From contig JBAIAC010000007.1 of the NCBI GenBank assembly GCA_037349315.1, positions 49,067,001 through 49,131,000 on the forward strand: a stretch of DNA of 64,000 nt, read 5' to 3'. The position numbers and the translations under genes were made by a program. The first letter of the stretch is position 1, and every line of letters begins with the position of its first letter. Positions 1 through 10,960 of the stretch are shown here, in pieces. Below the pieces are notes generated by a model that saw only the letters and a list, made by a program, of their open reading frames with translations, searched no databases and was not told the origin of the DNA. The DNA comes from Chelydra serpentina (lineage: Eukaryota; Chordata; Testudines; Chelydridae).

Positions 1-817
1 GGAGAAAAAATTATTTTCAGGATTTAAGAAAACACTTTAATAGCTGTGAACGTTGAAAAATAAAGTACTGTATTTAAAATTTGTTTGCGTCTTTTATACA
101 GTGTGGTTGAGATAATCTGTCATACATTGCTTCTGTACTTTAATGAATAGTTTCCCATTGGTAGCTTGCAAGAATGGAAGAAATAACTTTGAGTTAATGG
201 GAAGAAAAGAAATACCTTGAGGTCTGCCATTTTGAATTTTTTAGACAGTTCTGCTCAGTCTGGTAGCCACTAATTTTAATTGAGCTGGGCGTGATGTGCT
301 TTTCAAAAAAAAAGAAAAATAAAAGCCTCACACAGATTGGAGGGATGAATACGTTAACACATTTATGGGCAGGCTACCGTATTAGTCAAAATGGCATAAT
401 ATTTAATTTGTCATGTTCTGTCCTTGAAAAGGAGACAGTTTTGAACATAAAGATGAAAGTATAGCATGTTTGTATAGTTTTTTCCCCCCTGTGGAATAAC
501 TAATAGGCTTTAGCTATCCTTTGAAAACATAATGGAGGCAAGGCTCCTTAGTTTTACTGTTAAGATAAACTAGGTGAGATCAATCGCAAGTGGGATATGG
601 TGCAACCTCACCTAGCGGCCTCAGCAAACACTACAGACATTTGTCTCTACTTAGGATTCTGCAGTGAGATAACTAATGTGCATCAGTTATCTTGCTGGAG
701 GGGAAAAAAAGGCTTTGTGTCAGTGAAGACAAAGCCTTCGTGCCTAGAAGCTGAGTGTGTGACAAAGGTCTTGGCCAACTGCAGAGTTTCAGAAGTAACA
801 GCTTTTGAGAAAACATA
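1..817. other. Intergenic, nothing recognised
   Basis: AT-rich sequence with short A/T runs. No coding, RNA or repeat signature could be supported. It lies downstream of the 3' end of RASGRP1 and left of the first MITE. Confidence 0.5.
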
Positions 818-1113
818 GGGCTGGTCTACACTAACCCCCCAATTCGAACTAAGATACGCAACTTCAGCTACGTGAATAACGTAGCTGAAGTCGAACTATC
901 TTAGTTAGAATGAAAACGTACTTACCCGGGGTCCACACGCGGCGCGCAGGCTCCTCCGTCGACTCCGCCTACTTCGTTCGTCGAGCTGGATTACCAGCGT
1001 CGACGGAGGAGCACTTCCTGGTTCGATTTATCGCGTCTAGACAAGACGCGATAAATCGAACCCAGAACATCGATCCGACGCCTCCGATCCAGCCGGTAAG
1101 TGTAGACCTACCC
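818..1113. mobile_element. Harbinger-like MITE, copy 1
   Basis: A 296-bp non-autonomous element. Its ends are inverted: GGGCTGGTCTACACTA at the left, and the right end reads GGGTAGGTCTACACTT on the other strand. It is flanked by ATA (815-817) and TTA (1114-1116), close to the 3-bp TTA/TAA duplication typical of PIF/Harbinger. It contains three internal hairpins: arms around 861-891, arms 950-963 with 999-1012, and a near-perfect palindrome at 1022-1060. A second copy in the opposite orientation lies at 61612-61905. There is no transposase. The superfamily call rests on the GGG start and the 3-bp duplication. Confidence 0.75.
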
Positions 1114-2641
1114 TTAGTAACTTACATGAGTAAAGAGAGGTAGAGTTCAAAAGTAAGGATTGTAGTAGTTAAAAATGGATAAGACCATTCAGATATCAAT
1201 CTGTCCTCCATATGTGCATCAGATATTAGACTGAAGGAAGATGAATGGGAATGGAAGTGGTGAAAGAAATATCCTGAAGTTCATCATGCAGGGATGCTGA
1301 TTCCAGAGTAGAATTTTTTTTGGATCTATTTTAGGCATCAGGCAAGTCTGCCAGAGAAAAAGGCTGTGGATGCTTATGGGACAAAAAAAATTACAATAGG
1401 CATTAATTCTGTTGTTTTTAGCAACTTTTATAATATAAATATTACACAAAGAAAACTTACGTGTAAAAAATCTTTGCAATCTGTACAGTTGGTTTTTCAG
1501 TCAGTCGTCTAACATATATCTTCAGACAGAATTCTACAAATTACCACCACTATAGATGTCGAACAAATTTACAGAAACATTAATGCAGATTGCTACTATT
1601 GCAACATTTTCTTTGCTGTTTCCAACACATATAAGCTACTTTACAGTAATTACACTTGACTCTTCTACGTTAGGCAAACAGTAATAAATGTTAGTCCTAT
1701 TTTGTTTTTGTACCAGTACTAACCAATCAGCACTGCAAATGATTAGACTAGAAACCCAAGGACAAGCAGTATTTCCTTTAAAGGGACACCATCCACTTAA
1801 AAAAAAATCCCCAAATTATACTTCTTTCTACATTTTTTTCTGTTTTTTCTATTTTTTTAATCTTAATGCCTTAGCTACACTAGGGAAAGAAGTGGATGTT
1901 TTTAAATTGAATAAGCCATGACACTTTAACACAATTTTAAAGGAGTTAAAATTTATCTAAACTAGTTTCTAGACAGCATCCAATTCTAATGTCAGCTAAC
2001 ACATTTCTAAAAATTCACCATTGTCCATAATCTAGACAAGGCCTACAATGACTAGAAATTAAAAATATTTCTATGCAGTTATTTTCAGTTTACTTTGTGC
2101 TTTTCGCTTTTGTGTAGTCAGTTTCATCCCCGCCCTCCCTTTTTAGTCAGTTTCTGCTGTTGGTATGGGTCTTTCACAGAGCAAGAGAGGATATAAAAAT
2201 AGGAAAATATTAATATAAAATTGCAAACATTCACGGGGACTTAACAGGCCGATATAGTACCTGAAACTACTATTAATGCCCTAAAATTTCCAGATTTCAG
2301 CTGCTTCTCTTTTGGTTGAATACTTTCAATATATGTGAAACAACCATACCTATCTTGTGCAGTCTCCTGTAAATGGATCTCTCCCAGTCACTCAAATAAT
2401 CCTTGTACAACCACTGAGTACAGTACACAGGGGAAGGCTTGGCTGATACCTAATACTCTACCCTGAACTTTCACCTCCCCCATTTTTTGTGTGTTTGCTG
2501 GGATGATGAATGTAGTTTGAAGCAGCTGACAATGAAGGCACAGGTATAGGAGAGCCAAAGTGGCAGCTGATTGACTGAATTTTAATATGAAACTACGATG
2601 AATATTTTTGCTTTATGTGGAAAAGTGGAGAGAGGCAGTCT
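1114..2641. other. Intergenic, nothing recognised
   Basis: AT-rich intergenic DNA with no supported gene. The short open frames here lack family resemblance. It ends at the LTR element boundary. Confidence 0.5.
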
Positions 2642-3128
2642 AGTGTGGCAAGGTACCTTCGGTCTCACCAGCCTCAGCTGTTTTTAGCCTTGGTGAGACT
2701 GGCTTGGGTAAAACAGTCCTAGGATGCACGGGGCAGTCTGTTCCTTCTCTCAGCCAGTCTTTTGGGCTTGTTTTTCTTCCCTTATGGGAGGGAATGCAGC
2801 CTCCCCTCCTACTGAGGCTCACGATCTTGCTGTTCCTAGCCTACTGGCAACTTGACTCCATCTCTCTCTCTTCCCTGCTCTTCTCCCAACAGGGGAAGAT
2901 TTAAAAAGGTCTCAGGCAGCCCTTAGTTGGAATCAGCTGATCCTAATTGACCTCAGGTAACTTCCTTTCAGCTGATCCTAACTGATTCTCTGGTAACCCG
3001 TTTCTCAGCTGAACCTGATTGACCAGTAGTTACCCCTTCTCAGTTGATAGGGAAGAGGGCCTTTTAGCCTTCTGGGAATGTTTTCTACCCCCACCCCCCT
3101 TGCAGCTGTCTGTCCTGAGTTTATCACA
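2642..3128 (-). repeat. 3' LTR of the Gmr1-like element
   Basis: A 487-bp copy matching 7629-8121 along its length with small indels and substitutions. In element orientation it begins TGTGATAAACTC and follows a purine-rich tract at about 3129-3150. Its last bases read CCACACT where the other LTR has CCACACA, so one terminal base has changed. Confidence 0.85.
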
Positions 3129-3499
3129 TATTCCCCCACACACACACCTCCCCGTTCAACACTACAGGGTTGGGCTACTTGGGTTGGCAAACAATGCACC
3201 CTCGACAGGCCATCCGCATTGCCATGCTTGATTCCGGACCTATGTTGTACTCTGAAGTGGAAGGGTTGTAGTGACAGGAACCACCTTGTTACTCTTGAGT
3301 TTCTTTCTTTGTTTTGGTGCATCCACTTCAGAGGGGCATGGTCCGTGACGAGAGTAAACCTCCGTCCGAGTAGGTAGTAGCAAAGGCTTTCTACGGCCCA
3401 CTTTACCGCCAGGCATTCCTTCTCTACTATGGCATATTTACGTTCCCTGGGCAGGAGTTTCCTACTGAGGAACAAGACTGGGTGTTCTTCTCTGACCAT
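3005..3499 (-). pseudogene. RNase H domain of the LTR element pol
   Basis: Translation shows the gypsy RNase H signature: FLSRKLLPRERKYAIVEKE near the start, then LVTDHAPLKWMHQ and the end motif GNADGLSR. It normally removes RNA from the RNA-DNA hybrid during reverse transcription. The frame runs on past the domain and into the LTR (the part below 3129), as expected for the last pol domain. It is separated from the RT frame above by a break near 3500-3515, so it cannot be made as part of one polyprotein now. Confidence 0.85.
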
Positions 3500-3514
3500 T
3501 TGTGAAAGAATTGC

Positions 3515-4525
3515 TCACAACCCAACCTCAGAGGCATTGGTTTGCAAGATAAACTCTTTCTCCCAGTCTGGAGCTACCAGCACTGGGTCGGTGCAGAGGG
3601 AAGTCTGCAGATCTGCAAAAGCCTCCTTGGCCATGCTGGTCCATCTTACTATGTCTGGGCCACGGGCTTTTGTTAGGTCTGTTAACGGGCATGCCCTGGT
3701 GGCAAAGTGGGGGATGAACCGCCTATAGTATCCAACTAGTCCCAGGAATGCTCTGACCTGTTTCTTCTGGACTGGTCGGGGCCAGTTCTGTATTGCCTCT
3801 AACTTGTTAAGTTGGGGCTTCACCACGCCCCTCTCCACTGTATACCCGAGGTATTTGGCTTCTGCTAGCCCAATCACGCATTTGGAGGGATTTGCAGTCA
3901 GCCCCGCCTTCCTCAAAGTGTCCAGGACTGCTTCCACCTTCTCCAAGTGCGTCTCCTAGTCTGGGCTATGTATAATTACATCGTCAAGATAGGCGGCCGC
4001 ATACTTGCCATGTAGACGCAAGAGTTTGCCATGTGGACAAAAGTTGTGGGAGCCCCATGTAAACCAAAAGGGAGGACAGTGTACTGATACAGTCCCACTG
4101 GTGTTGAAAGGGCCGTCTTCTCTGTCGGCCTTGGCCAGGGGGATTTGCCAATAACTCTTGGTCAGGTCAAGGGTGGACAAAAAACGTGCTTTTCCAATCG
4201 GTCAATTAGCTCATCTATCCAGGGTATAGGTGAATTGGGACACTTCATTCAGTTTCCGGAAGTCATTGCAGAACCTCATACTGCCAGCAGGCTTATGTAC
4301 TAGGACAACTGGACTTGACCATTGGCTATGAGACTCTTCAATGACTTCTAACTTCAGCATTTTCCTGACTTCTGTCTTGATCTCTTCTCTTTTCGCCTTC
4401 GGGATCCGGTATGGCTTGACATTCACCTTCACTCCAGGCTCTGTGAGGATGTGATGGTCAACCTCAGTAGTCCTGCCTGGATTTTCCGAGAATATGTCCT
4501 GATTGCGTTTGATCATGTTGATCAC
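3515..4525 (-). pseudogene. Reverse transcriptase of the LTR element (broken)
   Basis: Three successive minus-strand pieces carry gypsy-type RT. 4525-4211 has the N-terminal part with SSPVVLVHKPAGSMRFCNDF. 4180-3956 has LDLTKSYWQIPL and the catalytic-site block YLDDVIIHS. 3946-3515 has the C-terminal LGYTVERG and FLGLVGYYRRFIPHF blocks. The aspartate pair of YLDD is intact, but frameshifts near 4200 and a stop near 3950 separate the pieces. RT directly follows the integrase C-terminus rather than preceding it. Confidence 0.88.
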
Positions 4526-5690
4526 TTCAGTTCGTTGGTCGGGTCAATTCCGGGGATATTCCCACTTGGCCGGGCCACTTGCTTTTGGGGGATGGCGACC
4601 CTAGAGTGACCACATGAACTTCTCTGTCTTGCCAAGGTTTCAGCAGGTTTATATGATATCTGTTCCAGCTTCCAGCGACCAGGCTGTCGGACCTTATAGT
4701 CGACCTCTCCAGTGGCTTCTATTATCTCGTATGGCCCCTGCCACCTGGCCAGGAGCTTGCTCTCCGCTGTGGGTACAAGCACCATTACCCGATCTCCCAC
4801 CTGGAATTTTCGGATCGTCGCTTGGCGATTGTAGTATGTCTGTTGGGCTCTTTGCGCCCTCTCTATGTGTTTCCGCACTATGGTGGCGACTTGGGCTATC
4901 CTGTCTTTCATCTGTAACACATGCTCGATGATGTTTCTCCCTGGGTTCGGCTGTTCTTCTCAACCCTCTTTGGCAATGTCCAGTATGCCACAGGGGTGGC
5001 GATCATATAACAACTCGAATGGGGAAAACCCAGTTGAAGTCGGAGGAACCTCCCTTACAGCAAACATTAAGTACGGCAGCAGGGCGTCCCAGTTCTTCCC
5101 ATCCTGGCTCACCACCTTTCGTATCATGTTCGTTAATGTTCTATTAAAGTGTTTGATGAGGCGATCGGTCTGCGGATAATACACTGATGTCCATATGTGG
5201 AGCATTGCACATATATCCTTCATTAATTTAGACACAAAGGGGTTCCTTGATTCATCAGGATCTCTTTGGGTATCCCCACTCTAGAAAACATTTGGATTAA
5301 TTTCTTAGCTATGATCTTGGACATACCCTGAGGCCGTACCCCTACGGAACACTATCGGGTGGCATAATCTAGCACAACCAGTATGTGCTGATGGCCCCAG
5401 GCTGATTTCTCCAGTGGCCCTACTAGGTCCATAGCTATTCGCTCAAATGGGACTTCAGTAATCGGCAGAGGTACCAAAGGAGCCCTTAGTGTGGTCGGGG
5501 GGCCATGTAATTGGAATTCAGGACAAGAGGCACAATATCGTCGGACCGCTGCATAAATTCCGGGCCAAAAAAATCTCTGCAGAATTTGATCGAGGGTTTT
5601 ATCTACCCCTAGATGCCCCCCGAACAGATGGTTGTGGGCTAGATCCATCACGCCCTTCTGATGCTTCTGTGGTACTAAGAGCTGTTCCAT
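4522..5690 (-). pseudogene. Integrase of the LTR element (broken)
   Basis: 5690-5352 carries the zinc-binding N-terminal region (GGHLGVDKT, FFWPG and CASC) and the start of the catalytic core (FERIAMDLVGPL). 5235-4960 carries the second half of the core (YYPQTDRLIKHFNRTL and GFSPFELLY). 4920-4522 carries a C-terminal domain with a GPY-type block (LLARWQGPYEII). Stops and frameshifts near 5240-5350 and 4930-4960 inactivate it. The end of this frame abuts the RT start near 4522. That fixes the domain order as integrase then RT. Confidence 0.87.
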
Positions 5691-6051
5691 GACTTACTCT
5701 TGGACCCGGACTACTCTGTATAGCAGATCCCTCTTTATCGTATAATATGGCCCTGGGCCCTTGGTTCTCACTTCCACAGGGACCCCATTCACCTCAACTA
5801 CTTCTTTGCGAATATTGTTATATATTGGATCATTGGCCTGATCCTGCCCAAAATTCTCCAGTGAAGGCCCAAATTCAGGGGGGATCTATTTCCGTCTCCC
5901 TCTCGGGGGGAGTCGCAGGGGAACTGGGTCCAGTTGCGGGTTCGTCGACTGCCTGCATAGTCCCCTTGTCAGTTGGGCCAACTCTTTCCCCTACAAGTGT
6001 AGACTTCTGGTTCTAGGCCAAGATTCTCATTTCCCTCCTCTTATCTGCCCT

Positions 6052-6173
6052 TAGGGTGACCAGATGACCCGATTTTATAGGGACAGTCCCGATTTTTGGG
6101 TCTTTTTCTTATATAGGCTCCTATTACCCCCCACCCCATCCCGATTTTTCACATTTGCTGTCTGGTCACCCTA
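6052..6173. mobile_element. hAT MITE inside the LTR element
   Basis: A 122-bp element with inverted ends TAGGGTGACCAGA and TCTGGTCACCCTA. It is flanked by a perfect 8-bp duplication TCTGCCCT (6044-6051 and 6174-6181), which fits hAT transposition. A related copy lies near 52543-52666. It inserted into the LTR element after that element had inserted. Confidence 0.9.
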
Positions 6174-6269
6174 TCTGCCCTCCTTTCTTGCCGAGTTTTC
6201 CTGGGCTTCCCAGGAGGAGAGAACAAATCCTGGGCAAATTCATGTAAGTCTGGAGGGGTGCTAACTATC

Positions 6270-6500
6270 AGGGTCATCCCATTGCTCTCGAGGTTATTAC
6301 CTTCTTCTGACTCTCTGGGGAGTAGGCTGCCAAACCCTGGGAAGTCTCGTCCTATGAGGACTGGTTAGGGGAGTTTCAGGACTACTCCCACCGTCACCTT
6401 AGTATGACCACATTTCTCGAGTCCACTAACGCGATGGTCTCTATGCCATTCATTTTAACTGGTCTAGTATACCTATGAGGGACTATCGCAACCCCTACTA
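6270..6500 (-). pseudogene. Protease-like remnant of the LTR element
   Basis: The end of the gag frame reads into [11 protein letters not shown]. This resembles a retroviral-type aspartic protease with the catalytic DS/TG changed to DSR. Reading continues in another frame through a GRDFPGFG-like block. The domain is short and broken, so I treat it as probable only. Confidence 0.45.
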
Positions 6501-7525
6501 GATTTATTAGGTCGCATGGTCCTCCTGTAACCCCCAGGTCACATTGCATGGACTCTTCTAGGTTCGGGCATTGGGCAGCTATATGCCCTATTTCCTCACA
6601 TGCATAACATCTGTACCCTGCTCGGGGCAGCCCCCTATTTTTCGGGCTGTTGGGCCTTACCCCCTGAGTCTTTCTCCCCCAGTCTCCAAGTCTCTCCACG
6701 ATCTCCGGCTGCTCTTCAGCCTCCTTCCTTCCCTCCATAGTTCTGCCCAGGGCTACAGCAACCTGGGCCCTCGGCTCAGAGACTTGTCTCCTATTCTGGG
6801 GCCTTCCTTCCCCGGTGGTCCGAGAAAGTTCTTGGGCTGCTAGGTGTCTCTCTACAAGAGCAACTAGCTCATCATAGGAGGGATCATTTTGACTGACCCA
6901 TCCCCGTATGTCTGGTGGTAACCCTCTAATGTACCTGTCCAAAACTGATTTCCACAATTTTCTCCGGGCTGTGGGTCTCGGGGCGCAGCCACTTCCAGGC
7001 TAGGTGGATCAGGTCAAACAGCTGGGACCTCAGCGCTTTCCTGTCCCGGTATTTCCACTCATGGAACTGCTGGGCCCTTATGGCTGTTGTCATGCCAGAC
7101 CACACCAGGATCTCCGCTTTCAGCTGGGGGTAATCTGTAGCTGCTTCTGTTGTCATGTCAAAATACGCCTTCTGAGCCTCCCCACACAAAAACGGAGCAA
7201 GGATACTTGTCCACTGGTCTTGGGGCCAGGCCTCCCACAGGGCCCTTCTCTCAAACGCGAGGAGATATGCCTCTACTTCGTCGTCCATCGTCATCTTCTG
7301 TAAGTAGTTGCTTGCCCGCAGGGGCTGGGTCCCATGGGAACCATGCGTCAGAGTGGTCAGGGCCTTTAGCTGGTTCACAACCTCATGCAGGGTGGCTCGA
7401 TCCTGAGCCTCCTGGCTCATCAGTAATTGATTTGTCTCCTGCTGTATTCGCACTGACTCCTGCTGGGTAGCTATCTGAACCCTGGTAGCCTCTTGGGCTG
7501 CGGTGGCCTGCACCAACACCTTCAC
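6394..7525 (-). pseudogene. gag of the LTR element (broken)
   Basis: Two overlapping minus-strand frames. 7525-6926 encodes a capsid-like region with an N-terminal glutamine-rich coiled-coil stretch and [10 protein letters not shown]. 6957-6394 continues with the end of capsid and a CCHC zinc knuckle, [14 protein letters not shown] (C-x2-C-x4-H-x4-C), near 6600. The knuckle marks nucleocapsid. The frame change near 6930-6957 could be an old frameshift mutation. The product would coat the element RNA. Confidence 0.82.
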
Positions 7526-7611
7526 TACCTCCTCTGGTTTTTTTTCTTCCCTTCTTGTTGGGGTGATTTACCCTGCCCTGAGATGGTTCGCCATGAAGTC
7601 TTACTCACACA

Positions 7612-7628
7612 TCTCACCCCTGACACCA
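7612..7628 (-). other. Primer-binding site, leucine tRNA type
   Basis: Immediately inside the 5' LTR, the minus strand reads TGGTGTCAGGGGTGAGA. TGG is the complement of the tRNA CCA end. The following bases match the 3' end of vertebrate leucine tRNA as I remember it, with about two mismatches over 17. It would prime minus-strand DNA synthesis. Confidence 0.65.
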
Positions 7629-8121
7629 TGTGTGGCAAGGTACTTTCTCGGTCTCACCAGCCTCAGCTGTTTTTAGCCTTGGTGAGATGGGCTTGGGTAA
7701 AACAGACCTTCTAGGATGCACAGGGGCAGTCTGTCCTTCTCTCAGCCAGTCTTTTGGGCTTGTTTTTCTTCCCTTATGGGAGGGAATGCAGCCTCCCCTC
7801 CTGGTGAAGCTTGCTGTCCTGCTGCTTCTAGCCTACTGGCAGCTTGACTCCATCTCTCTCTCTTCCCCCCTCTTCTCCCAACAGGGGAGGGTTTTAAAAG
7901 GTCTCAGGCAGCCCTTAGTTGGAATCAGCTGATCCTAATTGGCCTCAGGTAACTCCCTCTTACCTGATCCTAATTGATTCTCTGGTAACCCCTTCTCAGC
8001 TGAACCTGATTGACCTGTAGTTACTCCTCCTCAGTTGATAGGGAGGAGGGCCTTTTAACCTTCTGGGACTGTTTTCTACCACCCCGCCCCCCTTGCAGCC
8101 ATCTGTCCTGAGTTTATCACA
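7629..8121 (-). repeat. 5' LTR of the Gmr1-like element
   Basis: A 493-bp LTR beginning TGTGATAAAC and ending CCACACA on the minus strand, next to the primer-binding site. It matches 2642-3128 closely. Confidence 0.85.
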
Positions 8122-10084
8122 CAAGCCAGTCCTTAAACTTAAACAGGAGAGATTTGATTAGTTTTATCTCTGATCTATGAAGTTTTGACATATGACTCAT
8201 ATTTAGGCCCTTTTGATATCCTTATGATCAGTTAAGTGATGTGTAGATGGGAAGGAAGACAATACTGCATGTACCAAAATTATAGAAGGGACAAGGAGAA
8301 GTTGAGATCAAGTTAAGAGAAAAATAAAACGGAGATTGCAAAAACCTTTCCTTCCAGAATCCAGGCTTCATGTATGTGGCTTACAGGACAGAAGTGCTGA
8401 TTCAAACAGGGTCTGCAAATCTCATTCCAAACACACAATTTGAACCACTTATGCTAGTTTATTGCACTGGGCCTGGATACATCCCGTGTGTGCATGAAAA
8501 TCTCATGGGATACCTGCCAAATTGCAATTTAAAATTCTATCTGTTATTAATGCCTTTGGTTGTCACAAGTGGAAAATTTTTCAAATGAATTTTTTTTGCT
8601 GTGTATGTTATAAAAAGTTACCGTAACGTTTCACTGAATTTGGAGAAATAGGTTAAGCTGGTTAATTTCACTTTTGTTTTGCATCAGCTTTACTTTGTGG
8701 TTCTCTTAGTTAAGGCACAATGGCTTTGTGGTTAGAGTCACATAACTTCAGAGAACTCTTTAATTGTAAAACATATTTCTCTTCATCTATTATGTGAAAT
8801 CAGATTTTTATCATTTTAGCCCTAAAATTAGTTGGCAGGGTTCTTTTAAGCAGATAGCCAGGTTCTTCAGGCTTTATTTAATTTGCTGGATAATCTCCAA
8901 ATATGTGACAATAGATGCAACATATATCTGGTTCATTCAGTATCTACAGATGTAAGAAAGCACAGACACTTTATATTTTAGTATCCACTAATCTTAAAAG
9001 TCATCTTAGTCAGACTTATAGAGCACTTTCCTTGCCTTAATTCTTTTCATAAAGAAAAAAAAATAATGAAAGAGAGGGCAAAGCAAGTTTGCAAGCATGG
9101 TCCAAGATCAGATGGGATTACTTTGTTGAACACAGACATGCAATTTATTATGCTTATCAGTTATCCTGGATAGTTCAAGTTTAGTGTGAGTAACAGAAGC
9201 TGCACAGAGTTCACAGCTACTGATTAAAAAAAGTCACATGCATAACAATTATCTTTACATACTGTACATGTATTTACAGTTAGTAAAATAGCACTGGACC
9301 TACAAATCATCTTCGCTTACATCTCTGCTTGGTTTGCCCAACAATCGAGATACCAGCCCAAGGTCCAAATTCAAAACAAGAATTTAAAATGACAGAGTTT
9401 TACAAGTCGTTTCAACTGGACTTTTAAAACTTTTTTTTTAAATAAAAGCTACATACACTTTATATTTAACTATTTCAATTGCTTTGATGGGGTAAATGTA
9501 CATTTATTACCATATACATGAATGCAAAGTACACATGCTATTTTTGTTCGGTCAGCTAAGACTTCAGTGTACAATAGACTACATGTTCTTGTAAAGTAAC
9601 TTATGAGATGTATTCTTGAAGTGCTCTGAGTAGATGTTGCACATAAATATCTTCAGTTACACACGTTTCTGATTTTTAGTTGAATTACATTTGATAATGG
9701 TTCCCCATTCAGTCAATGTGAAACTGAAAGTCTAATTAATCTTTATCTTGAAACACAAACACAGTTTTCATCCTTGCCAGATGGATGTTCATCTGTCAAT
9801 AATTTGAAAGACTATTTAGTTGCCTCTTAACAGTATTGACACTTTCTTGCTTTAAAAGCAGACTGTGTTAAACTCATTCTAGCACCTTCAGCCAGGAAAA
9901 ATTGACTTGCAAACACAGGATCTGGTCCTTGACTTTAGGGTGAGTAAGGTGGAGGAGAGATCAAAGCGGCATTTGAACTGCTGGGTTTTGAGAGGGAAAA
10001 TCCTGAGCTAGAAGGGGCGGATGCTAGATGTTATATGAGACAAAGCGATTGTATGGAGGCTATTACGTCCACCTCCCAATTAAA
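8122..10084. other. Intergenic, no gene seen
   Basis: AT-rich, little recognisable repeat. The stretch 9230-9900 is unique-looking and could hold distal 3' UTR of RASGRP1 on the minus strand (AATAAA is present on the minus strand near 9503-9510), but nothing in the sequence proves transcription. Confidence 0.35.
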
Positions 10085-10183
10085 CATTACAATGTTCGTA
10101 CAGCATCTAGAACAACAGAGTCCTGGTCCATTACTGGACTCCTAAGTGCAACTGCAATAATAATAATAATTAATAATAATGGT
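10085..10183 (+). repeat. L2-tailed SINE/LINE fragment with (AAT)n tail
   Basis: Contains TTCGTACAGCATCTAGAAC and GTCCTGGTCCATTACTGG, the L2-derived tail also found at 15585, 19407 and 23745. It ends in ATAATAATAATAATT, typical of these 3' ends. Confidence 0.6.
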
Positions 10184-10800
10184 GAAATACTGATGTCACC
10201 TCTGCCCCAGAGGATGGAATGGATTTTGTCACTCCTGAATATCAAATTGGACACAGATTAAGGGACTGGGCACTAAAAGGCTGGCTGTAAGATTCTACTT
10301 GGCCTGGGGGCTAAGAGATGTGACTCTTGACAGGCTGGGAGGTCAAAAGGGTCAGAATTAAAAAAACAAAACAAACCCCTCAAATATGATGTATTTTTTA
10401 TTAGGGTTGTCAATTAATCGCAGTTAACTCAGGTGAGTACCTCAACAAAATTAATTGTGATTAATCAGTTTTAATTGCACTGTTAAACAATAGAACACCA
10501 ATTGAAATTTAACAACTATTTTGGATGTTTTGCTACATTTTCAAATAAATTGATTTAAATTACAACACAGAATACAAAGTGTACAGTGTTCACTTTATAT
10601 TATTTTTACTACAAATATTTGCACTGTAAAAATGATAAACAAAAGAAATAATATTTTTCAGTTCACCTCATACATTTACCGTAGTGCAATCTCTTTATCA
10701 TGAAAGTGCAACTTACAAAATGTCGATTTTTGTTTTGCTACATAACTGCACTCAAAAATAAAACTCTGTAAAACTTTAGGGCCAACAAGTCCACTCAGTT

Positions 10801-10960
10801 CTACTTCTTGTTCAGCCAATCGCTAAGAGAAACAAGTTTGTTTACATCTCTGGGAGATAATGCTGCCCTCTCCTTATTTATAATGTCACCTGAAAGCAAG
10901 AACAGACATTCGCACGGCACTTTTGTAGACAGTATTGCAAGGTATTTACATGCCAGATAC
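10801..10960 (-). pseudogene. hAT transposase C-terminal fragment (left arm)
   Basis: The minus-strand translation has LACKYLAILSTKVPCECLF, then LSGDIINKERAALSP and LVSLSDWLNKK with a stop codon. This is the dimerisation region of a hAT transposase. The match ends at 10959, where the R2-like 3' end begins. Confidence 0.8.
10874..10959. repeat. 86-bp direct repeat, left copy
   Basis: Aligns without indels to 12687-12772 (constant offset of 1813) with about 9 mismatches in 86. The two copies are hAT transposase sequence and exactly bracket the R2-clade insert. I interpret them as a long target-site duplication. Confidence 0.8.

Larger units (their letters stand above)
2642..8121 (-). mobile_element. 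Gmr1-like Ty3/gypsy LTR retrotransposon, decayed
   Basis: A complete but inactive LTR retrotransposon read on the minus strand. LTRs lie at 2642-3128 and 7629-8121. On the minus strand each runs from TGTGATAAAC to CCTTGCCACA or a close variant, and by eye they are in the low 90s percent identical. The order of domains from 5' to 3' on the minus strand is gag with a CCHC knuckle, a protease-like remnant, integrase, reverse transcriptase, RNase H, then the 3' LTR. Integrase before RT is the order described for the Gmr1 group of Ty3/gypsy elements and differs from ordinary gypsy. A primer-binding site and a polypurine tract sit next to the LTRs. Frameshifts and stops break every frame, and a 122-bp hAT MITE sits between gag and integrase. 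No clear target-site duplication was found. Confidence 0.88.

Noticed and set aside
1022..1060. Near-perfect palindrome as a possible protein-binding operator
   Set aside because: It is an internal hairpin of a MITE and recurs in the second copy, so the transposon explains it.
2637..8126. Target-site duplication of the LTR element
   Set aside because: The flanking 5-mers AGTCT and CAAGC do not match. Either decay or a boundary error hides it, so none is annotated.
9230..9900. Possible separate gene 3' UTR on the minus strand
   Set aside because: AT-rich unique sequence with AATAAA-like motifs, but no exon, splice site or conserved frame supports a gene.
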